A DNA stretch of 54,173 nt from Chara braunii (Eukaryota > Streptophyta > Charophyceae > Charales > Characeae), in the NCBI GenBank assembly GCA_003427395.1, contig BFEA01000011.1:6107577-6161749 (forward strand), in the 5' to 3' direction. Positions 44,862 through 54,173 of this stretch are shown in pieces. The number at the start of each line of letters is the position of its first letter. The stretch's first letter is position 1. Made by a program: the position numbers and the translations under genes. Under the pieces are notes generated by a model. The model saw nothing but the letters and a program-made list of their open reading frames with translations, made no database searches and was not told the origin of the DNA.

Positions 44862-45585
44862 GGTTCCCTTTGTCTGCGCAAGCATCACGGAGGTCGAAGA
44901 GGATGAACGAGCCGACTGATGCGAAGAAGGAGATGACGATGATAATGAGAGAGAGACGCGTGTCAGGGAAGACGACTGCTATAGCAGACGACAGCCATAG
45001 CTGCCAGCTTGGAGAAGAAGAAGAACGACGACGAAAGAGAAAGTGACGGGAGAGAAGAGAGAGGTGACGAAGAAGAAGGTGGTAGCAGCCATAGCCGCCG
45101 AAGAAGAAGAAGAAGAAGTTGGCAATAGACGAGCTCGAGGACGGAGAAAAAAGGGTTAAGTAAACGAAGGAGATGAAGAGAGAGAAAGCTGCCATAGCCA
45201 GATAATCAAGTAGTTGACCAGTGAGCATTGACCGACACAGTTGACTAAGTTAACCGTTGACCAAGCTTGGAATGCGGAGCGAGGAGCAGTTCAATCTCTT
45301 CAAGCCCTAACCCTTGTTCTTTTATGCTCTGTGAATGTTGCACACTCATCTTGGTACTTGTTGCAGTCAAGTCAATCACCTCTTTCTGCATTGAGTCACT
45401 CTTGTCCAAGTCGTCATAGGTTCCATGCATGTGGTCTGATAGCGGTTGAGGGGCCGATGCCTACACGGGTCTTAGTGGGGGTGAGGTGTATCTGAGGCTA
45501 GACGACCTGGGAAAAGCCCCCAAGGACCGTTACAGACCGGCAAGCTGCTCTGGGTGGTACACTATACCTGAACTCCGAGCTGGAT

Positions 45586-46200
45586 TTGACGTCATGGTCA
45601 AGACTTGAAGAGCTCAACCCGTTGACGTTTGCGGACTTCCAATGGATGCCCCTTCCCCCGTCCGTTCGATTGCCGAAACCGCATTGCAACGTGCTCATGA
45701 CACAATTGCGGGATTACTTGCATACTGTAGTACCAGCTCCGTTGATGGACGCCGGAGTAGAGGTTGTCTACCTTCACGACTACGTTGCGAAGATTGACCG
45801 CGATTTCAAGACACAACGGTACGACGACATCGACGCGCCATTGTTATACATACGCATTCAGATCGGATAGGCGACCTGCAACGCTTTGATTGATTGCAGA
45901 GCTACTCACAACTACATGAGCCAAGACTTTATGGTACTCGTTGGCCTTGGGCCACGCGTTCGGAGGAAGTCGCAGCCCACACAAGTCACATTGGCCGACG
46001 TTCACACGCACAAGTCAATCGACCGGTGCATTGACGTCGTCCCCGTGTACTTTGCCCCGCATGCAAGCGAGGCCGTGTCCTTGGACATTTTGGACACCAA
46101 GTTCGACATGATCTTGGGCATGTCATGGCTGCGAAGCGAGGATCACCCGGTGAACTTCTACCGCTGCACTGTTCACGTTCGTGATCGGACGGAGTACTAG
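45586..46200 (+). pseudogene. Plus-copy pol: linker and protease
   Basis: LEELNPLTFADFQWMPLPP and VLMTQLRDYLHTVV belong to the part before the protease; a stop follows at 45868. The protease motif reads LIDCRATHNYMS, where D-[ST]-G-A is expected, so Ser became Cys and Gly became Arg; that should abolish cleavage. FDMILGMSWLRSEDHPVNF is the second conserved strand. A stop at 46198 ends this part. No gag precedes it on this strand. Confidence 0.8.
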
Positions 46201-47100
46201 TCCCGTGCACGGTGCCTCCACCTCATCCTTCGATCAGCTGTCACGTGGTATCCGCCTCAAGCATTCGAGTTTCCATCACCCGGGACGACATCGAGGAGAT
46301 GGGTGTGTTTTCTCCATGCCCTCCCTCCCCATGACATCTCATCGACGGACGCATCGACGGATGCACACATCACCAAGTTTCTCGACGCCTACGGCGACGT
46401 GTTCGAAACCCCGCACGGAGTAGTACCGGATCGGCCTATTCGCCACGAGATTATCCTCGAGGCCGGGGCCATACCTCTGCGAGGTTACATCTACCGCATG
46501 AGCGAGGAAGAGTTAAGTATGCTACGGGCACAACTCGACGACCTTCTCGAGAAAGGCTGGATTCGGCCTGGCTCCTCGCCATACGGCGCCCCCGTTCTCT
46601 TCGCCCGGAAGAAGAACAAGGACTTGCGGTTGTGCATCAATTATCGCAAGCTCAACGAGCAAACTGTCAAGAACCCTGACCCTCTCCCGCGCATCGACGA
46701 CCTCCTCGAACGGTTGGGCGGCTCCAAGTTCTTCTCCAAGCTTGACCTCAAATCGGGATATCACCAACTCGAGATCCGGCAGGAGGACCGCTACAAGACC
46801 ATGTTTAAGACGAGATATGGGCATTTCGAATGGCTGGTTATGCCTTTTGGTCTTACGAATGCCCCAGCCACATTCCAAGCGGCTATGACAACGGAGTTCC
46901 GACACATGCTGGATAGATTCGTACTCATCTACCTCGACGACACCTCGGTGTACAACCGGAGTTTGGACGAGCATGTGGAGCACTTGCGCACCGTTTTGGA
47001 GTGGCTACGACAAGCCAAGTACAAAGGCAACAGCAACAAATGCGAATTCTCACGACAAGAGCTGGAGTACTTGGGACATTATGTGACGCCGCAAGCCATC
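46201..47100 (+). pseudogene. pol: Plus-copy reverse transcriptase
   Basis: Long open stretch with GWIRPGSSPYGAPVLFARKK, LRLCINYRKLNEQTVKN, PLPRIDDLLERLGG, FFSKLDLKSGYHQLEI, YGHFEWLVMPFGLTNAPATF and the intact YLDD box (VLIYLDDTSVYNRS, near 46935). YLGHYVTPQ closes the domain. A frameshift at about 47095 moves reading to the next frame, and small shifts near 46200-46300 garble the start. The RT core itself has no stop. Confidence 0.9.
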
Positions 47101-47700
47101 CGTCTGGCTCGCGGGCAAGATCGAGGTCATCCGCGTATGGCCCAAGCCCACCAACACCACGAACGTTCGCTCATTCATGGGGTTGGAGGGCTACTATCAA
47201 TGCTTCATCACCAGGTACTCAAGGATTGCCGCACCTATGACGAGATTACAATCGCCAAAGGTGCCATTCGTATTCGATGACGACGCACACCGGTCAACCC
47301 AAGCACTCAAGACAGCCATGCTCATGGCACCCATCCTTAGCATCGACGACCCCACCCTGCCAACGAGAGTGACAACTGACACTTCCGGCTATGCCATTGG
47401 GGCAGTCTTGAAACAACACGACGACGACGACTGACACCCCTTGGAGTATTTCAGCCACAAATTGCCTCTCATCAATTCACTTAATGATGCAAGGAAGAAG
47501 GAGCTGCTCGTGTTCGTGATGGCTCTCAAGCGATGGCGGCACTTCCTTCTTGGGCATCATAGTTTCACATGGGTCACGGACAACAACCCGGTGACCTACT
47601 ACAAGAAGTAGGATACGGTGAGCATCACGATCGGAGGATGGATGTACTTCATCGACCAATTTAACTTCACACCGAAACATCTCGCCGGCCTCTCCAATTG
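47101..47700 (+). pseudogene. Plus-copy RNase H domain
   Basis: In the shifted frame: VRSFMGLEGYYQCFITRYS, LPTRVTTDTSGYAIGAVL with the first catalytic Asp, then a stop at 47432. ARKKELLVFVMALKRWRHFL and FTWVTDNNPVTYYKK hold Glu and second Asp. A second stop is at 47609. LSNCAADALSRRPD ends the domain. All three acidic motifs survive. Confidence 0.85.
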
Positions 47701-49250
47701 CGCAGCAGATGCACTCTCGCGAAGACCCGATCTTCACGCTATGACACATCATGCCTTTGCGTTCGACGAGGAACTCCAGCGACGCTTCATCCGGGGATAT
47801 GGGCCCGATCGGGATTTCGCCACGTTGTATGCGCAGCTATCTTCGGATCACCCACCGGCCAGCCACTATCACATCGTCGACGGGTACACGCTCCTACACT
47901 CGCGAGGCAAGGACTTATTGTGTATCCCACGAGACCGTCCCCTTCGGACTCGCCTTCCCGGCGAGTACCATGACTCGCGACTCGCCGGCCATTTCGGAGT
48001 CAATTGCACTATTGCACAACTTCGACAACAATTCCGATGGCCCGACCTCGTTACCGAGATCACTCGATATTGCGACTCTTGCGAAGTTTGCCTATGAAGC
48101 AAGCCCCGCAACCTCAATCCCTATGGCGAGTTGCGTCTGATGCCTATCCCACGGGAACCCGACCTCTCCATTGCCATGGACGTCACCGGTCCGTTTCCCC
48201 GCAACCGCCTCGGGCACGACAGCATCCTCACGGTCGTTGACCGTTTGAGTAAGTACGTTCGATTTGTCCCTTGCAAGTACTACGCCACGACTCCCGAACT
48301 TACGCGCCTCTTGCACACCGGCTGGATTTGCAGCCACGACGTATCAGAAGACATCGTCAGCGACCCCGATACTCGTTTCATGTCGGCATTCTGGACTTCT
48401 CTCATGCAGGAATCCGGTACCAAGATGAAGCCAAGTTCAGCTCTGCATCCATAAACGGACGGGCAAACGGAGCGGGCACATCAAACCGCTCAAATGATGC
48501 TTCGTACGCTCATCCGTCCGGATCAGAAGGATTCGGTTGACCGCCTCCCTGACATCGAGTTCACCTACAACACTTCGTTGCATCTGGCGATCAGCGTGAC
48601 TCCATTCGAGTTGCACCACGATGGTCGGAAAGGCCGTATCTTCACTGATCTTCTCCTCCCACGAACAACCGACATAGACGCTGCTTGCTGCCCCACTTCC
48701 GTCTAGAAGTACAGGGAATTGTTGGCTCAAGCCCGCGCGAACATGCAAAAGGCTCAAGTCTGCATGCAGCAGCAAGCCAACAGGCGTCGCGTGCCATGTC
48801 CCATCCGCGCCAGTGACCTGGTTTGGGTCTCCGCGGAAGAGTTTGCACTCGAGCAGGATGTTTCGCGCAAACTACTTCCCAAGTGGTTTGGACCATGGCC
48901 CGTAACATCAACCGCGGGCGATGAGCCCGATGACCCCTCATTTGTGATCAACATCCCCCCGCATATGACGATCCATCCAGTCTTTCATGCCTCGAAGCTA
49001 GCAACATATACACCAGCTAAGAGCGACGACTTCCCAGGCCAACGATCGCAAGATCCTCCATCTATGGATGGTCATCAGGAAGTTAACCGCTTCATCACGG
49101 ATCGCAAGTACGGCAGCAAGCCTCGATAGTACAAAGTTACCTTCAAAGCATGCGATCCCAAGGACAGTCAAAGGATTTAGGGAGCAGATTTGAAAGCATC
49201 CACACCGCTCATCTACACTCACTACGAACAACGAAGGTTAGCTAAGGGAG
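47701..49250 (+). pseudogene. int: Plus-copy integrase with chromodomain-like end
   Basis: HHCC module: HDSRLAGHFG and YCDSCEVC. Core Asp in AMDVTGPFPRN, Asp in VSDPDTRFMS, Glu in TDGQTERAHQTAQ after a stop at 48452. The C-terminal part has DLVWVSAEEFALEQDVSRKL, FVINIPPHMTIHPVFHASKL and GHQEVNRFITDRKYGSKPR followed by YKVTFKACDP, a chromodomain-like ending. Stops at 48095, 48703 and 49126. It runs to shortly before the polypurine tract. Confidence 0.85.
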
Positions 49251-49333
49251 TTTCACGACCTGCCCCTCCCACCCGGACTTTGGTCCCTCCCTCAGACAGA
49301 CAACTTCGCCCTCGCTTGTAAGCTCGGTCTTTC

Positions 49334-49348
49334 AAGGAGGGGGGGGGG
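49334..49348 (+). promoter_or_regulatory. Polypurine tract
   Basis: AAGGAGG followed by a G-run, directly before the LTR start CACATGGGCC. It marks the 3' border of the plus-copy interior. Confidence 0.75.
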
Positions 49349-49401
49349 CACATGGGCCTGCAGGGCCCGATTAGCGTTCTCGGCCTAAAAGCCTGAAGAC
49401 G
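49349..49401 (+). repeat. Truncated 3' LTR of the plus copy
   Basis: The inverse of 53080-53134 (CCTGCAG, AGCGTTCTC and CCTAAAAGCCTGAA blocks). It breaks off after about 53 bases where the inverted gag begins. Confidence 0.7.
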
Positions 49402-51231
49402 ATGGATGGTGGCGAAGCTGCCGAATCGGTTGTCGATGGTGGTGAAACCATGCATGCGGTAGATTGTTGCACGTGGAGTGGTTGGTCCAACGGTGGGACC
49501 GAGTGGACAACATAATCCTCATAAGTGAACCAAGGACTCATGACATTCGCATCCTCCCCAGATGTGTAGGAGGTCGCTAGCAAGGCGGCCGAATCTGGCG
49601 GAGTGAGAGGTGGAGTCGCCTCACCTCCAGTGCAACTCAGTTTCTCGAGTTGATGAGAGGTCGAACATCCTCCTTGCCTTGATCCGGGCATTGGGAGGTC
49701 TTATGCTTGGTGCTGTTGCACCAATAGCAGCAGCCATACCGGCCGTGCCACTTGTATTCGGCCTCGGTCAAGTGAGACTTGACCCATGGTGTTGGCTGTC
49801 CGTTTCCTGCCGGCGATGCGGTTTTCGCCTTCCCTTTTCCTCGGGAGTTGTTGTTGCTTCGCGGCTGGATAGCGGCCACATGATCTCCCTCACGTGATGC
49901 TTGGGTGACTGCTAGGTCTTCCACAATGTTGTCCGGTGGACTGCAGCGACATGCTGCAGACGTGGACCAAATTTTCCTTTCTCCACATAGGTTGGCGACC
50001 ACGCCGACTTCTCGTGTGCGGCCGCCCTGTTGGTCTTGATGATCTCCCTTGCCTTGTTGATGATTTCGGCGAAGGTCGTGTATTGCTCGCGATCACCAAG
50101 TGCGAGGCTCAAGGCGGCACATGACCGGTTATAGAACTCCGGCGCAGATGCGAAAATGGCAATCAAGATCGGGCGTTGCCACGATCTTTTGCCATTCCGT
50201 GAGCCAGTCACGTGTTGTTGTGTTGCCTTGAGTTATGCTGAAGAGGCGGTTGATGGCGAGTGCTGGGGCGTCGTCCACGATGAACCGCTTCTTCCATAGC
50301 CTCGTCAACTCGTCCCACGAGGTCTTCTTATGTAGATCGGCGACCTGGACGTCGTGGATGGTTGCCAGGTGGCTGGGCCAGATCTGGCATCCGCCCTTTG
50401 AGTTGAGGAACAACGCGCCGATGTACGAGTGCTCGGGGACAAAAAGAATCCGAAGCTCCGTCGTAACGCCTTCCCACCAGGGGACCGGGTCTTGATGCGT
50501 ATAATCATGGAACTTTTCGATGTGGAATGTCGGCATCTTGTAGTGCTGCGCACTGGTGTTGCCATCCTTGTTGGGCAGCTGGTGCAGTTGCTGAACCTCG
50601 GTCTTCACGGTGTCCAGCTGCTTGCTGATGATGGCTGGTGCAGTGAAGGTGCTGATGTCGCCGAGCATTGCGACTACGTGGTCAACTCCTCCAATTGGCG
50701 GGTAGAGGGTGCACTGCTGGACTCGCCAGCATCTGGTCCTGGTTCAACTTGCTCCAAGTCCTGTACACGGGAATCAAGTGCCCGTGTAGCATCCTCGTGC
50801 AGATCCTTGTGGTTCCGCACCACCCGTCGGAGATTCGCCAGCTCGCACTGCAGGTGGTTACAAGTATAAACCAACCGGGTCACGAGTTTGGCGAGAAATT
50901 CCTTGTGCTGCTCTTCCGGTGTCGCGTCTTCGTGGTTCTTGGATGGTTCAAAATGCCAGAACTTGAGCTTTTCGATGCTGGCGGCTTCGTGCCGCTGTAG
51001 CAGATCCTGGGCCTCCTTGAGGCGGACCTGGGCATCTGTGTCAGCTTCTGCCTGAAGTCGCTGCTTTTCAGCTACTGCCGCCGCTTCAGCCTGTAGGCGG
51101 GCAGCCTCGGCTGCCGCCTGACGCTGTTCCTCAGCCTCGATCAGTGCGAGCTGAGCTTGGAACCGCTGTCGGTACTTGGCAATGGACTCATTGGCCAGTT
51201 GGCGTGGCATGCCCAGAACTGAGACCGTCAT
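49402..51231 (-). pseudogene. gag: Minus-copy gag
   Basis: Starts at ATG 51231 in a strong context (GCCACCATGA); reading upstream only covers short tandem repeats. Order: Ala/Glu/Gln coiled coil, conserved KLKFWHFEP and VTRLVYTCNHLQCELANL, shift near 50672, then a Retrotrans_gag part (PTFHIEKFHDY, PWWEGVTTELRI, WDELTRLWKKRFI, TRDWLTEWQKI). After more shifts a zinc knuckle CYWCNSTKHKTSQC follows (near 49740), then a Ser/Pro/Thr-rich tail to about 49402. It lacks any pol continuation, because the sequence switches to the truncated LTR of the plus copy. Confidence 0.82.
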
Positions 51232-51239
51232 GGTGGCGG

Positions 51240-51321
51240 GGCACTGCTGACATGGCACTGCTGACGTGGCACTGTTGCTGACGTGGCACTGCTGATGTGG
51301 CACTGATGACATGGCACTGTA
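51240..51321 (-). repeat. Short tandem repeats before the gag start
   Basis: Five or six iterations of GGCACTGCTGAC-type units, 15-18 bases each, directly upstream of the gag ATG. They lie in the leader of the minus copy. Confidence 0.75.
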
Positions 51322-51889
51322 CCAAACCTGGAATGCAGGCAAAGGGTTGGGTGGGAGGGAAAACGCAGGTAGGTAACCAACCAAAGTATACTTTCCTCCC
51401 GGTCATAATCAACAGACTAAAAAAAATAAAATAAAATAAAAGAAGAGACTCATGATCACTCATCTCCCTTTTTTTTTTTTTTTTTTTTTGAAAATCTGTC
51501 GATTTGATATCAGTGAGGCACTTTATGGAGGAGTGCTAAGAGTAAGATTTAGGCAAGGCTTCGCCAAAATTTCGGCTTTTCCAAAAAAATTGCGATTTTG
51601 AAAAAAAAATTGTGCGAAATAGAATAGAGATTCGATTTTCAGAAAATACTAAATCCAGTTTCCGAGAATATGACAACCTCTATCGTTATCCTATATGCCT
51701 AGAAAACGAAATGATACCATCAGAATTTTTTGGCTATTTAGAACGAATGCTAATATCAGAAATTTTCAGATAAAACGAAATGCTACTATCACAGTCTATC
51801 AGAAATTTTCAGATACTTGAAATGCGAGAAAGATTTCTTTTTTTTTTGCAGAGATTTGACGAAGTCCTACTTGATTTACTAATAAACAA

Positions 51890-51922
51890 TCAATCAATTA
51901 ATCAATCAATCAATCATTCAAC
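51890..51922 (+). repeat. ATCA microsatellite
   Basis: AATCAATC iterations in the leader between primer site and gag of the minus copy. A T-run (51471-51489) also occurs. Otherwise 51385-51980 shows nothing. Confidence 0.8.
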
Positions 51923-51981
51923 AATCAGAAGATCAAGCAAGCTGGCTACTTGATTGGGCGGATCCTCTGATTGATAGGTCA

Positions 51982-51995
51982 GCTCCGATACCAAA
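51982..51995 (-). promoter_or_regulatory. Primer-binding site of the minus copy
   Basis: Minus strand TTGGTATCGGAGCT, close to the initiator tRNA-Met site and to the G1 variant at 748. It follows directly after GTATGCGACAG, where LTR B stops matching LTR A. Confidence 0.7.
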
Positions 51996-51996
51996 C

Positions 51997-53134
51997 TGTC
52001 GCATACCGTAAAGGTGCAGACGAGAACAAGAACCGACCTCTCTCACTTAGTACAAGATAGCCCAGCGGAAGGCTAAAATACCAATGATCCGAACAATCAA
52101 TGTCGCAATGCAGACCAAACATACATCATCATCATTCCATGGTGTGAAGGGGCCTGGCGCTCACACAGGAAGAATGCGCCAGTCCCCAACCATACACAGA
52201 CGAAGAAGAGGGGGGGTTAGACGAAGAAGAGGGGAAGATGGGAATGTCGTCAACACCAAGTCTTCAGTATAGGTCCCAAATAATCCCTCGTCCAATGTCT
52301 CAATCCCAAAGTCGAGTCTGAATCCAAATGTCGTCAAGTCCCAAAGTCACCAATCTCTCTCTCTTTCTCGTAGTCTGTAGATACTGAGAAGTTAGGTAGC
52401 GAGAGGGTAAGGGAGAGATGGTGGACTTAGAAGAGGAAGAAGAAGGACTCTCTCTCTCTCTCTCACTCTGGTACTAACCTGTGAAGGTGGCGCCTTGTTG
52501 CAGGTACACCGAAGATGAAGCTGGAACTATGGCGCCACAGGTAAGTCTCCCTGGCCTCCGCCAACCATCTCTCTCTCTCCAACGCTACTCTAGCTCCTAA
52601 TAGCGCCCAGCGCTGAAGACTACTGCTAATGCTGCTACTACTACTATTACTGCAGCGCTCCTCCAGAGTGCTGCTGCTGAATCCTGGAGACTGCCTCCTG
52701 CCTCCTGCACATGAAGTGCCTGGGAAGTTCCTATGAACTGCCTCGTGACTACCTGCAGCCTGCAGGGCAGGCCGGTCTTATATAGTGCTGGCCGGTCCAG
52801 GAGGCTGCTCTTGCCAATGCCAAAACGTGCCAGACCCTGGTGTTGAAGTTCAAACAAGGGCTGTCTTGAAAACAGGCCAAAAATGGCCTGTGCTAAAACC
52901 CTGGTCTGATGCGTAAGTTTCAGGGCAGGTCGATCTTATGAGGGCCTGAAAATGGCCCTCCGTTTCAGGCTGAAAAGACTCAGGGCCTGGAGGGCCCTGT
53001 TTTAGGCTGAAACGACATAGGGCCTGTAGGCCCTCATTTTCAGGCTTTCAGGCTGAAAACGACACAGGGCCTGTAGGCCCTTGTTTTCAGGCTTTTAGGC
53101 TGAGAACGCTGGTCGGGCGCTGCAGGCCCTTGTG
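51997..53134 (-). repeat. 5' LTR of the minus copy (LTR B)
   Basis: Inverse of LTR A (43292-44360) plus about 75 more bases at its outer end that match 49349-49401. It contains a TATATAA box at 52784-52778 on the minus strand. Near 52975-53115 there are about 47-bp iterations with the palindromic core AGGGCCTGTAGGCCCT. It lacks the 485-bp 3' extension of LTR A. Confidence 0.8.
52778..52784 (-). promoter_or_regulatory. TATA box of LTR B
   Basis: TATATAA on the minus strand, in the same surroundings as 43577-43583. Confidence 0.55.
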
Positions 53135-53161
53135 GCTGCGCAGCATGCCACAGGCTGACTG

Positions 53162-53690
53162 ATCGCTGCCTCTTTATTTATACTGTTTCGTTTGGTGGTC
53201 CGGGCCTGCCTGATGTCCCAGGCCCTCAAGATGTGCAATCCCACTCTGGTATTTGCTGCAAAATGGACTGGACTGGGACTGCCCTTTTGATTGTCCCTTC
53301 GGTGTTTGACTTGGGACTCTTGACATTTCAGACATGGACAGACTGCCCTTTCAACCTGTGAGCCATCGAGTTGACTCTTCAAGCACTGTTCTAGCCACGA
53401 CCTACTGACCCTTTAGAGGACGTATGGCCAGTTGACCGTCTGAAAGGTCAACTGTAAATTCGCCGTTTTAGGAAACTTAAAGACGACCCTTGAGACTTCT
53501 AAACAACTAACCTATGGATGAAATCCACATGACCTAAGCTACACAGACAAAACATTTGTACACGGTTTTAGGGACAGGTTGCGGGTTGAAAGAGCACAGG
53601 GTCAACGGGCAACTATACAGTGGGCTAGGGAAAGTCTGGGGATCGAATCCTGGTATCTGCAATGTTAAGCGAACAGGGTGAAACCCTTTC
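53162..53690 (-). repeat. Repeat unit A, intact copy
   Basis: The uninterrupted counterpart of 29704-30108 plus 37060-37187. It lies directly outside LTR B and ends at the U6 sequence. Confidence 0.85.
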
Positions 53691-53692
53691 TA

Positions 53693-53790
53693 AAATTTGG
53701 AGCATTACTCAATTTATGCATGTCATCCTTGCGCAGGGGCCATGCAAATCTTCTCTGTATCGTTCCAATTTTAACGGATGTCCCGAACCC
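53693..53790 (-). pseudogene. U6 snRNA-like sequence, near full length
   Basis: On the minus strand GGGACATCCG, TTGGAACGATACAGAGAAGA, GCATGGCCCCTGCGCAAGG and a 3' part ending GCTCCAAATTTT reproduce plant U6 over about 98 of about 102 bases with a few changes. The 5' stem is altered (GGGTTCGGGACATCC), and I see no upstream sequence element or well-placed TATA box to its right. A retroposed copy is more likely than a live gene. Its 3' end joins repeat unit A with no spacer. Confidence 0.75.
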
Positions 53791-53937
53791 TTTCATTTTT
53801 ATCAAACTGCCAAAATTATCACAGCAAAGCAGCCTTTCTGGTGGTGAGGTATCAGCAGCGCTGGCCCCTGGAACACCAATAGCACCACTCCCTATTTACC
53901 GGGTTTTACCCTATAAAGAGTTTAATGCATGGCTGTG

Positions 53938-54020
53938 CCGGCAACCGGCCGGTTGGACCGGCCCGGATCCAACCGGGCCGGTTGGACCCCCGGTGGTCCA
54001 ACCGGAATTCCGGTTGGGTC
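53938..54020. repeat. GC-rich palindromic cluster
   Basis: CCAACCGG and CCGGTTGG alternate, giving ACCGGCCGGT, GGCCCGG...CCGGGCC and CCGGAATTCCGG within 80 bases. No gene. The last 150 bases end in a T-run and G-runs. Confidence 0.7.
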
Positions 54021-54173
54021 CAAAAGTGGGTCAAATTTTTTTATTTTTTTTTTTGGAAAACATGGTTGGACTGCGCTAACGGAGATCTCCCCGAATCCGC
54101 AAAGAAAACTTTGAACAGAGAAGTTTCGTTTGGGGGATTGGGGGGTTGGGGGGGGGGTATTTCAGGGGTTGGT

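Noticed and set aside
51240-51384. Upstream extension of the minus-copy gag to 51384
   Set aside because: The extra residues are the translation of short tandem repeats. The ATG at 51231 has the better context and starts the recognisable protein.
53693-53790. A functional U6 snRNA gene
   Set aside because: The 5' stem is altered, no upstream element typical of plant U6 promoters was seen in the visible flank, and the 3' end is fused to a repeat.

Overview
The window looks like a repeat-packed intergenic stretch of a large green-lineage nuclear genome. I found no ordinary host protein gene. Almost everything that can be read as protein belongs to LTR retrotransposons of the Ty3/gypsy type or to LINE remnants, and all of it is broken by stop codons and frameshifts. 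Plant-type primer-binding sites (initiator tRNA-Met and tRNA-Asp), U6 snRNA-derived copies and roughly balanced GC support a streptophyte. The gag and pol sequences resemble retroelements I remember from the charophyte Chara braunii; that is recollection, not a search result.

Layout. (1) 1-11562: a plus-strand gypsy element (G1) with the end of its 5' LTR, primer-binding site, gag, protease, RT, RNase H, integrase, an unusual acidic downstream ORF, a long 3' LTR with a TATA box, and the end of that LTR. (2) 11598-13385: a LINE ORF1-like remnant followed by an A-run. (3) 14571-15070: a duplicated segment around a tRNA-like sequence. (4) 15076-25208: a minus-strand, gag-only retrotransposon with very long LTRs and a tRNA-Asp primer site. 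It is flanked by a near-perfect 4-bp duplication and inserted in a site whose empty version lies next door at 14711. Its left LTR holds later insertions, a hairpin cluster, a 335-base assembly gap, a TATC microsatellite and a U6-derived chimera. Its right LTR is folded into a large palindrome. (5) 25402-27171: LINE endonuclease and RT remnants. (6) 29466-30108 and 37060-37187: the two halves of an older repeat, split by a 6,951-bp insertion (30109-37059) flanked by ACGG on both sides. I interpret this insertion as a solo giant LTR of the same family as the element in (4). (7) 37225-42914: a minus-strand gypsy element (G4) with a chromodomain-like integrase tail. (8) 43292-53134: two related gypsy copies joined tail to tail. 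The plus copy keeps LTR, primer site, protease to integrase and polypurine tract but lacks gag. The minus copy keeps LTR, primer site and gag but lacks pol. (9) 53162-54173: an intact copy of the repeat that is split in (6), fused to a near-complete U6 snRNA sequence, then a GC-rich palindromic stretch.

The elements form a nested record of insertions. None looks capable of moving on its own, since each coding region carries several disabling changes. The part most likely to be undescribed is the giant-LTR, gag-only family. Its termini (TGTCG...CGACA), terminal stem-loop with compensating changes, tRNA-Asp primer site and 4-bp target duplications can all be read directly from two insertions in this window.
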